A stretch of 64,000 bases of DNA from Brasenia schreberi (taxonomy: Eukaryota; Streptophyta; Magnoliopsida; Nymphaeales; Cabombaceae). Location of the stretch: contig JAYKKT010000064.1 in assembly GCA_036023115.1 (NCBI GenBank), positions 5,302,001-5,366,000 of the forward strand, given 5' to 3'. Below the pieces are notes generated by a model. That model saw only the letters and a list, made by a program, of their open reading frames with translations. It was not told the DNA's origin and did no database searches. This document shows positions 22,901 to 34,900 of this stretch, piece after piece. A program made the position numbers and the translations under genes. How positions within the stretch are numbered: position 1 is the stretch's first letter; every line of letters begins with the position of its first letter.

Positions 22901-25900
22901 CTGTAGCAATTCACAATCGCACTACTATGCATCCAGGTAAATTGTTTATCTTCGTATTTAAGTTTCTTAAATCAATAAATCTTATATTATTATGGATTAT
23001 GTCCCTAATATTTGCCTTTTTCTACAGATTTTTGGTGGAATAGGTTTGGATGTGATTGTCCAAACCTTAGGGATTTTGCAGTCAGAGTTCTAAGCCGAAC
23101 CTATAGTGCAACGGGTTGTGAAAAGAATTGGAGTGTCTTTGAACACATCCATACAAAAAAGTGCAATAGGTTGGAACATAGGTGGCTTAATGACTTAGCT
23201 TTTATTTGTTGTAACATGCAGCTTCGCGAAAGATAATCTTGTATTAGTTAGTACTTAAATATTCAATTCAATATATTGTTAATATTATTTACTAATTACT
23301 TATCTTTCTTTCTAGTAGGCAATTGAAAAAAGTAAATAGAGAAGAAAGCCAATTTCATCCGATAAGTTTGGATAATTTTGATATATTAGAAGACTGGATT
23401 ATAAAAGATAATAAAGAAAATGCCCTCCTAACTAAGGAAGACATTGCATGGATTAATTTAGAAGGAGCGCAACAACATTATCAAGGAGATAAAGATTTTG
23501 ATTTTCAAGCAGATGGTGATGATGATGAGGATCTTCAACAAGGAGAAGATGAAGATTATTTAGTTGATGATCCTGATTACAATATGTAAATGTAAATGTA
23601 AATGTATTTCATTTTTTGCTTCAAAATATATAAATTTGGATGCAATTGTTCAATGTTGAATGCTCAATATGTACTAAACTTTGTATTATATGAATTCAAA
23701 GCAATTACCAGATTTTTCCTAATTTTTCCTGATTTTTTAAATATTTTTCTATTTTTTTAATATTAAAGTACGATACGTATGCCCGTATCGTGGAGCTCGG
23801 CGATATGCGATACGATGTGTCAGACAACACTGTAGATGATGACCACAAAATTGTTGGAAAGAAACAATAAAGAATGATCTAGCTTATTGTGAGTTAACTG
23901 CAAACATGACACATGATAGGGCTCCGTGAAAACAAAGAATCCATGTAGCCGACCCCGTCTAGTATGGGAAAGGGCTTAGTTTTTGTTGTCATTTACAAGA
24001 ATAATTCTTGTTGGTATACTGGTATACATAAAGGGAACAGCTGCAATTTTGGTCCTTCTAATATGTAATGGGCCTTATTAGTAGCCCAGATTTATTTCCC
24101 ACTTGAACTGTTTCAGGAACTTCACACTCTTATCTTTTTTGTCATCTTATGTCCATACCTTGTTAGCATATTCTCCAAGTAACAAACTTGAAAGATGTAC
24201 TTAACATGATCGTGAAACACGTAAGAGTAAGACTTGACCATTGCAGTTGCATATTTGGTTGTTCTTCCTCCAACTGCTTCTTATTCTCCTCATTGGCTCT
24301 CTCATCTTCCTTCCCTGGTCCACTCACATTCATCCTCCATACTCTAACTATATCTTGATTAAATTCATTATAGTTCTTTTCAATTGGATCCCGCTTAGAC
24401 ACGTGCATCCCCAGGGGTCGAACTCCCAACCAGAAGCAAGGGGATCAAGGCACCCTGCCATCAAGCTAACGCTCTGGTTTGCTCTCATTCTTTTGTTTAA
24501 CATGTAATCTCAAGCATTGCATCCTTCTTGATAAGTTGCCTCAAAACTTCAAAATATCCAGTTTTCATTCGAAAGTTGCACAGATACACAGCACAAGTTT
24601 CTAATCAGCCTTCAATTGGTTGTATGGGGGAAAAAAGATCACCACAGTGGAACCAAATTCATAACGTCTCATTGAGTAATTTGGAGAACAAACGCATATG
24701 ATATAACATGAAATAACCTCATAACAATTGAAATGAAAAACAGATAAAATGCATCAAACTAGTTATCATGTACAATATCACATAAAGGAAATAGTGTATC
24801 CCTAAGACAAGGTTATAGACACGTATATTTACCCATATTAGTTTGGTGCAAAACTAGATTAGATATATTGAAATCATATTATATTGTTCCATAATAAATT
24901 GGATATTATAACAAGAAAAAGGCTAAAAGTTCAAAACAAATTCAAAAGATAGTTAAAATTCCGTAACCACAACTTCAGAAATAATACTGGTAAGAAAACA
25001 AACCTAAATATTACATGTAGCACATAAGACATGGAAAGAGGGCATCGAAGTGGTAGGTGAACTTGACAAGATAAACGATGGTCATGATGTATGAATTCCA
25101 AAAGGATGTACTACTCATGCTCGCTTTCCAACTTGAGATACGAAAACCAATTCACAGCAAACTAAAACTTGCAGATATGAAACTTGAAGCATTGCAGTTA
25201 ATTTGTGCTCTTTCCATTTTCTCATAAGACTTGATTACAGGAGAAGATATTTCACATAGATAATATTTGTTAATGAGGAAAGCAGTCAAAATTAATATGA
25301 GTCATGTGAAGTTACGAAAAAAATGCAAGTTATTCGCTTGTATAAAAGCAAATAGAGAAAACAGAGATACCTTGATTCTGCAGCACAGGCATCTTGTGCT
25401 GAAATAAAGAAGGGGGCATTTCGGAAAACTTCCCTGTAAGAGATTTACAGGACAGTTAATCACTGAAGGAAGTACAACACTATCGGGTTAACATTCATGT
25501 ATATCATGATAAAAGTCTTAACCAGTTCACAGTAATAACTGTGTATCAACATCCTTTTGAATGGCTTCCTGGTACTTTTAATTAATACAATCTCCACATC
25601 CTTCTGGCCAATTTGCAAATTCCTTGTTAGCATAAATCTTGCATAATTGTGTATCATGCTCTGATTCATGACATAATTCTAACAGCTACCTGTCCATAGC
25701 TCCTTCAGGGAGTATTGGTGTTTCACAAACAAACTCAATATACCGTTTGCAAGTTCTCAATAGCATACGGTTTACCAAACTGTCTATTGTTACTATTGTT
25801 GGAGAAATACAGTGTCTTAGTGTCTCTTAGAGTGTCTTAGGATTTATTTTTAAAGGTACCTTTAAATTTATAATTCTGTTTATAAAGGAGAAACCCTATC

Positions 25901-28900
25901 AGCCATGTGACTTAGAGTGAAAGAGAAAGAAAACAAAAGAAGAAAGAGGGTGGAGGTTCCTTGAGAGAGACTGTGACTGCTGATTCCATCTTCATTGTGT
26001 TTTATCAATTAGATCTTCTCAATTACTCTAAAATGAACATGATATCAGAGCCTTCTTGAGCATTCCATCAAGTGATGGATGACTGATGTGGCACATACGT
26101 GATGGCTGCGAAATTCAGAGAAGTTGGAGCAATCCTGAAGGAAATTAGTAATGCTTCAACGAACAGAAAAAAAGTTGCAACAGCCAGATATGTTACTGTT
26201 AGAAATCTTGAAATAGGAGTCGTGTAGGTTGTTGCGGAAGAACAGAAATCATGGAAGAAAAGCACAAGGAGTTCTAGAACTTAGCAGGTACGATTGATTC
26301 AAAAGCAAAACCATGATTGATTCAAAAGCAAAACCATACCAGATTACAAACATCAAATTGGATGGAAAAAACTATAAAGTATGAGTAATATAAACAGAGT
26401 TGGGCCTCAAATCAAAATGAAAATTAGGCTTCATTAGAGGAACATAGGTATGCCCGAACGAAAAGGATCCAGATTATGAAAGGTGGTAAAAAAAAGATGA
26501 TCGTGTAAGTTCATGGCTTATCGAGTCGATGATTCCATCAACAAGTAAGACATTTATGCACATGGACACAACCTCAGAGATTTGGGCAATAGTGATTGAA
26601 GCATATTCGAGGAAAAAAATATTACAAAAGAATACGAAGTGCTTGAAAAGATTAAAAAGTGTCAACAAGGGGATAAATCTATTAGTGACTACCATGGAGA
26701 ACTTTGAGGACTCTAGAATGAACAACAAAATGTAATTGATAACAAATGCAGTAATTGTATAAAGGAAAGGAATGCACATGCAGAGGTAAGGAAAGTGTTT
26801 GACCTCCTATGGAAAATTTCTCTAGAGTATGAATCAATTAAGTAAGGCTAATATAAAGAAGGGTTGCCTTTTGTTGAAATTGTTTACTCTATTCTCTTAA
26901 GAGAAGAAGATAGAAAGAATATGGAAAAGGGTGATATATCACAGACCGAAAAGAATGTCTTTGTTGGAAAATACCAAGTGACATTTCCGCGTGAAAGAGG
27001 TTTGTTTATCTCTAGAGGAAGAGGAGGTGGTCGATTTTAAGCTAATGACGACAAAAATAAATTACAATATTTATATTGTGGAAAGAAAAGACACACTAAA
27101 GATCAATGATGGAAAATCATTGGAAAGCCAACAGATGTAAGAGATTATGGTAACGATGTTGCAACCACCATGGAGAAGACAACAAAACTAGCAACGCATG
27201 ATGAAATATTGTTGGTAAGGAAGAAAATTGAAGAAATCGAGTCCAAACTCGGTGATCAACCATCAACTTCCTCAGAAAAATAAGAGATAGGTGTTCCTAC
27301 TTCCTTTACTATCAATGGTAACTCCTCCCTTAATCAAAATTTTGAGTGATAGATTTAGGAGCAACTAATCGTATGGTAGGTGATAACTCTAATTTCATGG
27401 AATATAAGTCTGTATCCATATCAGAATATATCAAATTAGCAAATGGATCATTAATTCCTATAAAGGAAAAAGGGAAGATGCAAACTCAAAACTTTCAATT
27501 GGAGTCAATCATTTATGTTCCAGAGTTTCGAGTTAATTGCTATCTGTGAGCTCTTTGGTTAGAGATTTACAATGCTATGTAACGGTGTAACCTTCTCTCC
27601 TCTTAGTTATAAATTTCAATATCTGAGGACGAGAAGAACCTTTGAACATGTGAAATGAGAAATGGGCTCTATGTACTCTGGCAATTTCACTCATCACAGA
27701 AGAATACATTCATAGTTACAAAAGCAAAGAAACAACTCATATTATGGCATAGCTGATTGGGACATCTACCAACCTCAAAAATTAGAGATGTAGCTTTTAT
27801 TGAGTCTAATAAAGAGTTGGTCCTTCAATGTGACATGTCAAAGGGTCATACATCAGAGTGCCTTTTCCTCGTCGTGACACATTCTTCAATTCCGTTTGAG
27901 TTGAAACATTTTGATGTTTGAGACACATGTTTGATCCCCTCATTAGGAAAATATTAGTATTTTGTTACTTTTATTTATGACTATTCCATATTTACATTTG
28001 TCTACCTCATGAAATCAAAATTTAAAGTTTCATCTATATTTCTTATTGTTCACAAGCTTATTGAAACCTAGTTTGGACATCTCATCAAATTACTTAAGTC
28101 TGATAATGATAGTGAGTTTGTCAATCAATGCCTATAAGGATATTTGCAAACTCATGGCATTCTTCATGTGTTTATACCCCACAATAAAATAATATTGGGG
28201 AAACTAAAAGTAGACATGTCTTAGAAGTTGTCAAAACCTTGTTGTTAGAACATAATGTCCCTAAATCTTTTTGGCCTAAAGCAATTCTTACATCCATATA
28301 CATCATCAATAGGTTACCATTTGTTGTTCTCTTTGGGAAAACTCCATTTCAAACGGTGAAACCAAGTATCAATTTGTTCCATGTGACACCACAAATATTT
28401 GGGTGCTTATGCTTTGTTCATATGCATGACCCATTCCATGATAAGTTGGATCCTAGGGCAGTTAGATATGTATTTATGAGTTATTCAATAGAAAAGAAGG
28501 GATATGTGTTATGATCCGAAAGGTAATAAGAAATATGTATCTATGGACGTTACCTTCTTCAAAACTACACCATACTTCTCATGTGAAACCATGTCATAAA
28601 GACCTATACCAAATGAGTCTCAAGTATTACCAATCAACACCACTTATGAAAATGATTTTGAGGACACTAGGGCACATGAGTAGGATATACAAGGGGAGAT
28701 ATAAGAGTATTCATGCTCAATGGAACCATGGACCAAGGGAGAGCTTCATCCTCGGATCAAAAGGATGTCCTCGTGGGAGAAAGGGGTAGGGAAGAATTAA
28801 TTTTAGATGTTCCTATTGCCCTTAGAAAAGGAAAAAAAGGTTATTTGGCAAATATTCTACTACTCAGTTCATGTCTTATGATCACATATAATATAGTTAT

Positions 28901-31900
28901 ACTCTGTTTTGAATGTTGAAGCATATCATATTCCAAAGGATTTTTTAGAAGCTTCTAAGTCACCAGAATGGGTAGATACTATGCAATCTGAGTTGCAGGC
29001 ACCAGAGAGAAACGGAACATGGGAAGTTAGTAACCTCCCACCATGGAGAAGACCAGTTGGTTGTAAATGAGTATACAAGAACAACTAAGCCTTTTCTCAT
29101 ATTAGATGGGGTGGTTGTAAATGGATCAACACTATAAAATTCAACGCAAATGGGATACTAGAAATGTATAAGGTTCGATTTACAAAGGGTACAATCAATC
29201 TCATGAAATTGATTATGATAAACATTTGCACATGTAGCTAAATTAACTTTATAAGAGTTATCATCAATATTGTTACGCCCTAGAGAAAGTGAAGGCTATA
29301 TATGGACTAAAACAATCACCTTGTGCCTGGTTTGAAAAGTTTAGCACGGGTATTATTAAATTGGGTTACACTACACCATGTGTTAGTGATCATATATTGT
29401 TTATTAAGAGGGGGATGAAACTACCTCTATTGTTAGTTTATATAGATGGCATTATTCTGACAGGTGATGATATTGAAGAAATTGAAAGGCTTAAAAAAGA
29501 ATTACATTGTTTGATAAAGGACTTAGGATGACTACACTATTTCCTTGGTATTGAAGTCTTATTATGGTGCAGATATGTTTTTAAATCAGCAAAAATATAT
29601 ATTTGATTTACTACATGATACAAAAATGTTGGATGGTAAACCTTTGAACACTCTAATGGATGTCAACCACAAGTTGCAACCGAAAGATGGATATGACAAG
29701 ACTTATTTGACTAGATATCAAAAACTGGTTGAAAAGCTAATATACTTAACCATTATACATCAAAATATAACATATGCAGTAGGAATTGTGAGTTGATTCA
29801 TAGATACACCATCAAAGATGCATATGGATGCAATGTTTCACATACTCGGATATTTAAAGAGCACTCCATGATATGGGGTGATATATAGAGATAATGGTCA
29901 TATGGACATAGAAGTATATACTGATGTAAACTGGACATGTTCTATTAAAACAAGAAAACTACTTCAAGATATGTATCACTTGCGAAAGGTACGAAAAATA
30001 AAAAGCAGAACAATTGTTGTCAGATCCATGACAGAAGTCGAATAGTGGGCAGTCGCTTCAGGTATATATGAGGGCAAATGGTTACACTCATTGCTTATGG
30101 AAATTGGATTTTCAATGAAAAGTCTTATTCCTATCTTCTGTGATAGTAAAGCAACAATCTAAATTTCATTAAATCCAGTAGATCACAGAGATTGCCTGTC
30201 ACTTTATCAGGGACAGTGTAAACTCTGAATACTAATGAGTTCAGAATGGAGTATGTAAAGTCATAAAACTAATGTGCTAATATGCAAATCAAAGGCATCA
30301 ACAAAAATGTTTTTAAAAGATTATGTGACAAATTGGATATCACAATGATATTCACACTAACTTTCGAGAAATACAATGTCGGTTGAGTGTCTTATCCTTT
30401 GTTTTATACCGTGAGTGTTTATTCCATCTTCATTGTATTTCTTCAATTAAATCTTCTTGATTACTCTAAAATCACAACTATTTGAGATGCTTACTACTAA
30501 ATAGCTATGCCAAAAGAAAAAGGTCCACATCTCTCGAGGAGAGGCCTTTTGAAGGAGGTTTGTGTGAGAGAACGACAAAAATACCATGCTTTGTGTTATA
30601 TTATTGTAATAACTAAGTAGGGGCAATTTAGTCTTTCAAGTTAAAATATTTTATACCTAAGTAGGTTTAGAGTAATTAGGGTTATTAGAGATAACAAAGG
30701 AGAGAGACAGAAAAGGAGCAGCAAACACCCATAGAAGGGTCGCACCTAAATCTATACATCTTCCTTGTATCATTTGAATAAAGTTTGTTATTATTTTTGC
30801 ACCCAATTCAATCAACATGGTATTAAAGCGGGTATATTGAAGCGAAGAAGAAAATCGCACGGCTAGATCTTAGCATACAACGAGGAAGGAAAAGTACAGC
30901 CAGTCGATTAGCATTATGCTTTCATCCCTTCAATCAACTATTTACACATGTATGATCTAAAAACCTAATCTTTTAAAAAGCAAATAGAAAATAGGATAAT
31001 GACAAACCGAGTAGCAGAGTAAAATAAAAATGACTTGTTATTACCAACATCAAGCTCGATGGCAAAAATTATATGGAATGGTTTAGATCTATTCTACTTG
31101 GTGTTAGGGCAAAGGAGAAGATCGAGTATAAAAAAACATATTGTAAAGTTTGGACCGAATCAAGTCTGCCACCGCTTGGCAGCAAGGAAGGCGACGATTG
31201 CCTTCCTGCCGCCTGCAAGCATAAGAGAGAGAAGAAAGAGAGAAACAACAAAAAAAGGAGAGAGATGCCAGAAAATCCTAGTGATTAAAGCGAAAAAATG
31301 GCCAAATCCATCTGCTAAGAGCCTATGAGGCCAAGGTATGGGAACCACCCTTCTTTGTTCATTTTAAAGATTCTTAGTAAATATACCGAAAACATGGGTA
31401 GATGCAAACTCATCAAAAGAATGGCAACTTGTTATGAAGGAAGAAATAGATGCATTGAATAAAAATAATACTTTGGAGATTGTATCACTACCCAAAGGAA
31501 GAGAAGTGGTAGGATGTAAATGGGAGTATACAGTGAAGTATAAAACATCTAGAGAAATTGAAAGATATAGATTTTAGCAAAAGAATATAGTTACTATGGG
31601 ATCAACTATAATGAAACATTTGCTCCCATAGCAAAGATAACTTTCATATGAATTCTTATTAGTTTGGCAGCTAATAAAGGATGGAAGATATGACAACTTT
31701 ACGTTAAGAATGCCTTTCTTCATGAATATCTCAATGAAGAAGTATACACGGAAATACCATGGTGACTAAAGCATCATTATGAATCCGATAAAGTGTGTAT
31801 ACTAAAGAAAATATTGTATGGGCTGAAACAATCACCATGAGCTTGTTTTGACAATTAGTGAAGACATTATTGGACTCAGATGATGTATACACGGAAATAC

Positions 31901-34900
31901 CACGGGGACTAAAGCATCATTATGAATCCGATAAATTGTGTATACTAAATAAAATATTGTATGGACTGAAACAATCACCATGAGCTTGTTTTGACAATTA
32001 GTGAAGACATTATTGGACTCGGATATACTAAAAGCAAAAATGATCATACATTGTTCTTTAAAATGAGAAATGGAATATTTATACTAATCGTTCAAGTGGA
32101 TGATATTGTTGTAATAGGAGATTAAGAAAAAGACGTCACAAAGTTGAAGAATCAATTACATAACATGTTTGATTTGAAGGATTTAGGACCACTTCTTTAC
32201 TTCCTAGGAATTGAAGTCCTAAAATAAATAAATAAACATCTTTAACTCAGTGGAAATATGTGATGGATACTGGTAAGGAAATAAATGATACTAGAAGATA
32301 TCAACAACTTGTTGGAAAACTGATATACTTGACTATTAAAAGACCTGACATAACATATGCAATCGGTATTCTTAGCAGATTTATGCATGCACCTAAACAA
32401 CATAAGGAAGCAGTGTTAAGGTTTGAAGATACTTGAAAAAACTCCTAAAAATGGTATCTTTTAATCTAAACACGGACTTACTAGCGTAGAATTATATACA
32501 TATGTTGATTAAGTAAAATCTATAGATGACAAAAAATCTACAACTAGGTATGTTGCTCTGGTTGGGGGAATATAGTCTCACGAGAAAAAAAAAACAGTCC
32601 ATGTTGCAAGATCAAGTGCAAAAGTCGAATAGAGAGCTGTAACACAAGGGACAAGTGAGTACCATTATATACAGATAACATAGGAGCAATACATATAGCT
32701 ACAAACTCAGTCCAACATGAGAAGACAAAGCACATAGAAGTGGATTGTCACTTCATTAGAGAAAAGATCGCAAAGAAGATACTAAATGTGCATCATGTGA
32801 GATCAAACAATCTGACTAAGGCAGTACCTAAAGCTACATTGAATCAATTATGCAGCAAGTTGAGAGTCATAAACATATTCCACCCAACTTGACGGGGAGT
32901 GTGAAAGAATGATAGAAATACTATGCATTGTGTTATATTATTGTAATAACTAAGTTAGGGTAATTTGTCTTTCACGTTAAAACATTTTATACTTAAGTAA
33001 GTTGTTAGTGATTAGGGTTAATAGAAGGAGAGGAACGAAAAAAAGGAGCAGCAGACACCCATAGAAGGGTCGCGCCCAAATCTATACATCTTCCTTCATC
33101 ATTTCAATAAAGTTTTTTATTATTTTCACATTCAATTCAATGAACAGTTTGAGTAGTTGAAATGTCACTCTTGGGGCCAAACCAGCTGCAAGGAACGGTG
33201 CCATGTGACCTTTTTCTCGCAGAAACCAGATAACTTACCTGAATAAAGATTTGGTGGAATAATATAAAGATAATATCAAATTAAGCACGAAAAAAGAAAA
33301 GATACAGAATGTTAACATATTAAAGTTTGATTCAAAAGCCATATGGTTCCCGACGCAAAGTCCATCCACACAAGAAAATTATGTATCAGCAAATTCACAT
33401 ATTAACCTCCAACAAAAGCTTAACAGGAAAGTTAGCAGGTACCCTATAAATTTAAGAAATCGATCCAATTCAGAGTTGTAGACATCAACAGCCTGTTCCA
33501 AGATACAGAACTTCTCCTTGTGTCTGTTCAACAGAACATGCACCAATATCAATTCAAATAGAGATAGGCAGACAGACAGAACGAAAGACACAAAAAAAAA
33601 ATATTCAGGAAATCAAGACATCTTACAAATTGTCAGCCTCCGTACGTGCCCATAGAAGAACGAAAAGGAACCTAACCCAAATGGTCATAGTAGTAAGAGT
33701 GTACAAGTGTGGACCATATCGCACTCTTTGCTCCTCCATGGGCCTATATTGCAAAAAGTTCGTGGTGCCATGTAAACTTGTTAGGGGCAAACAAATACAG
33801 AAACACACTTACTTACAAGTTACACACATACTTTTTATATATACATACACACATACATACGTACATACATATATATATATATATACATGTGGGTGGGTGG
33901 ATGGGTGGGTGGGTGTACATATACTATCTTCCATCAAAATCATTAACTTGAAGTTCTTCGCAATCATCTAAAATTATATTACCCATGTTCATCGTTTATC
34001 TGTCGTATGAAATCGAGTAAAACCTGTTGCATATGAAAAGTACAAAGCATAAGAATTCTGCATCTGAATAGGAAAAGAGGCATGTAAGTCGGTTGTGCAA
34101 GCTTGATGGTGTAGGATAAAGAAACACTTCAAGATCTTAATATCATGGCATTCTGTTTCTTCATTGACAGGCTCTCGCCTAAAGATTATGAGGAGATTTT
34201 TGCTAAATAATGCCAGAAATATCCAAGAGAATTATTACCAACAAACAGTGCAGTTCCACATAAATTAAATGAAAATTTTGTAGCTAAAGTTTTCTCATTC
34301 TTTACATGTGTGGTACATGCTGATGTGTACAAACTGCAGATACAAATATCTCCAATATCTTAAAAAATAAAAATGGCTTCACATTGCTATTCTGTTCTCC
34401 AGTCATTACTAACATATCCAGTTTTCCTTTCCAGGCAGGGTTCTTCAATTATTTTTAAACATAATGTCCAAAAAATACATACAAGTTTCTAAGATATAAG
34501 TAGAGGAAAGCACTACCATCATACGTTAACGAGTCAACATCTTAAAAGATATCTGACAGTAACTTAATCATGTTCATCATTTAGTTAAGGATAAAGAAGA
34601 CATCCAATATCATTCATTTGGAAGCAAGTAAATTTTGCATGTCCAATGGGCATGCTTTAAACCTTAATCAGTAAAGGGAATCATGAATGACATCTAGAAC
34701 AACAACAACAACTAAGCCTTTTCCCATACTACATGGATTCTTTGTTTCCACATAGCCCTATCATGTGTCATGTTACCAGTTAACTCACAATAAGCTAGAT
34801 CATTCATTATTGTTTCTTTCTAACACTTTTGTGGTTGTCCTCTACCTCTTTTAATATTTTCAAAATCTAGTTTTTCATACCATCTTACATGTTCTTCTTT

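Larger units (their letters stand above)
25797..30476 (+). mobile_element. Ty1/Copia LTR retrotransposon A (4.7 kb)
   Basis: The 5' LTR is 25797-26039 (TGTTGG...AACA). A primer-binding site complementary to initiator tRNA-Met follows (TGATATCAGAGCC at 26040). The 3' LTR is about 30361-30476, ending ...TCACA. A 5-bp target duplication ACTAT flanks it (25792-25796 and 30477-30481). It lies in GOLD intron 7, antisense to that gene. The 3' LTR is only about 116 bp because its middle is deleted. The polyprotein is broken by many stops and frameshifts. Confidence 0.9.
30563..33146 (+). mobile_element. Ty1/Copia LTR retrotransposon B (2.6 kb, deleted)
   Basis: The 5' LTR is 30563-30817 and the 3' LTR 32900-33146, clearly homologous to each other. 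The primer-binding site TGGTATTAAAGC begins at 30818 and a polypurine tract (GACGGGGAG) ends at 32899. The TSD is GTTTG (30558-30562 and 33147-33151). Internally only 2.1 kb remains: the gag start, then a jump to reverse transcriptase and ribonuclease H. It sits 81 bp past Copia A in the same intron and orientation, as an independent insertion with different LTRs. Confidence 0.92.

Noticed and set aside
24163..24507. Overlapping 88-residue ORFs on both strands
   Set aside because: They shadow each other within an intron; the region carries SINE-like Pol III boxes and no recognisable protein family.
31035..31348. Cluster of ORFs in three frames and both strands
   Set aside because: Shadows around a deleted Copia gag start; low-complexity Lys/Arg-rich translation.
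33181..33250. Possible GOLD gene exon reading [16 protein letters not shown] on the minus strand
   Set aside because: Exons 7 and 8 already join perfectly in phase (FIG to EVFRNAPFF) without it, and its flanks lack convincing splice sites; it is spacer next to Copia B.
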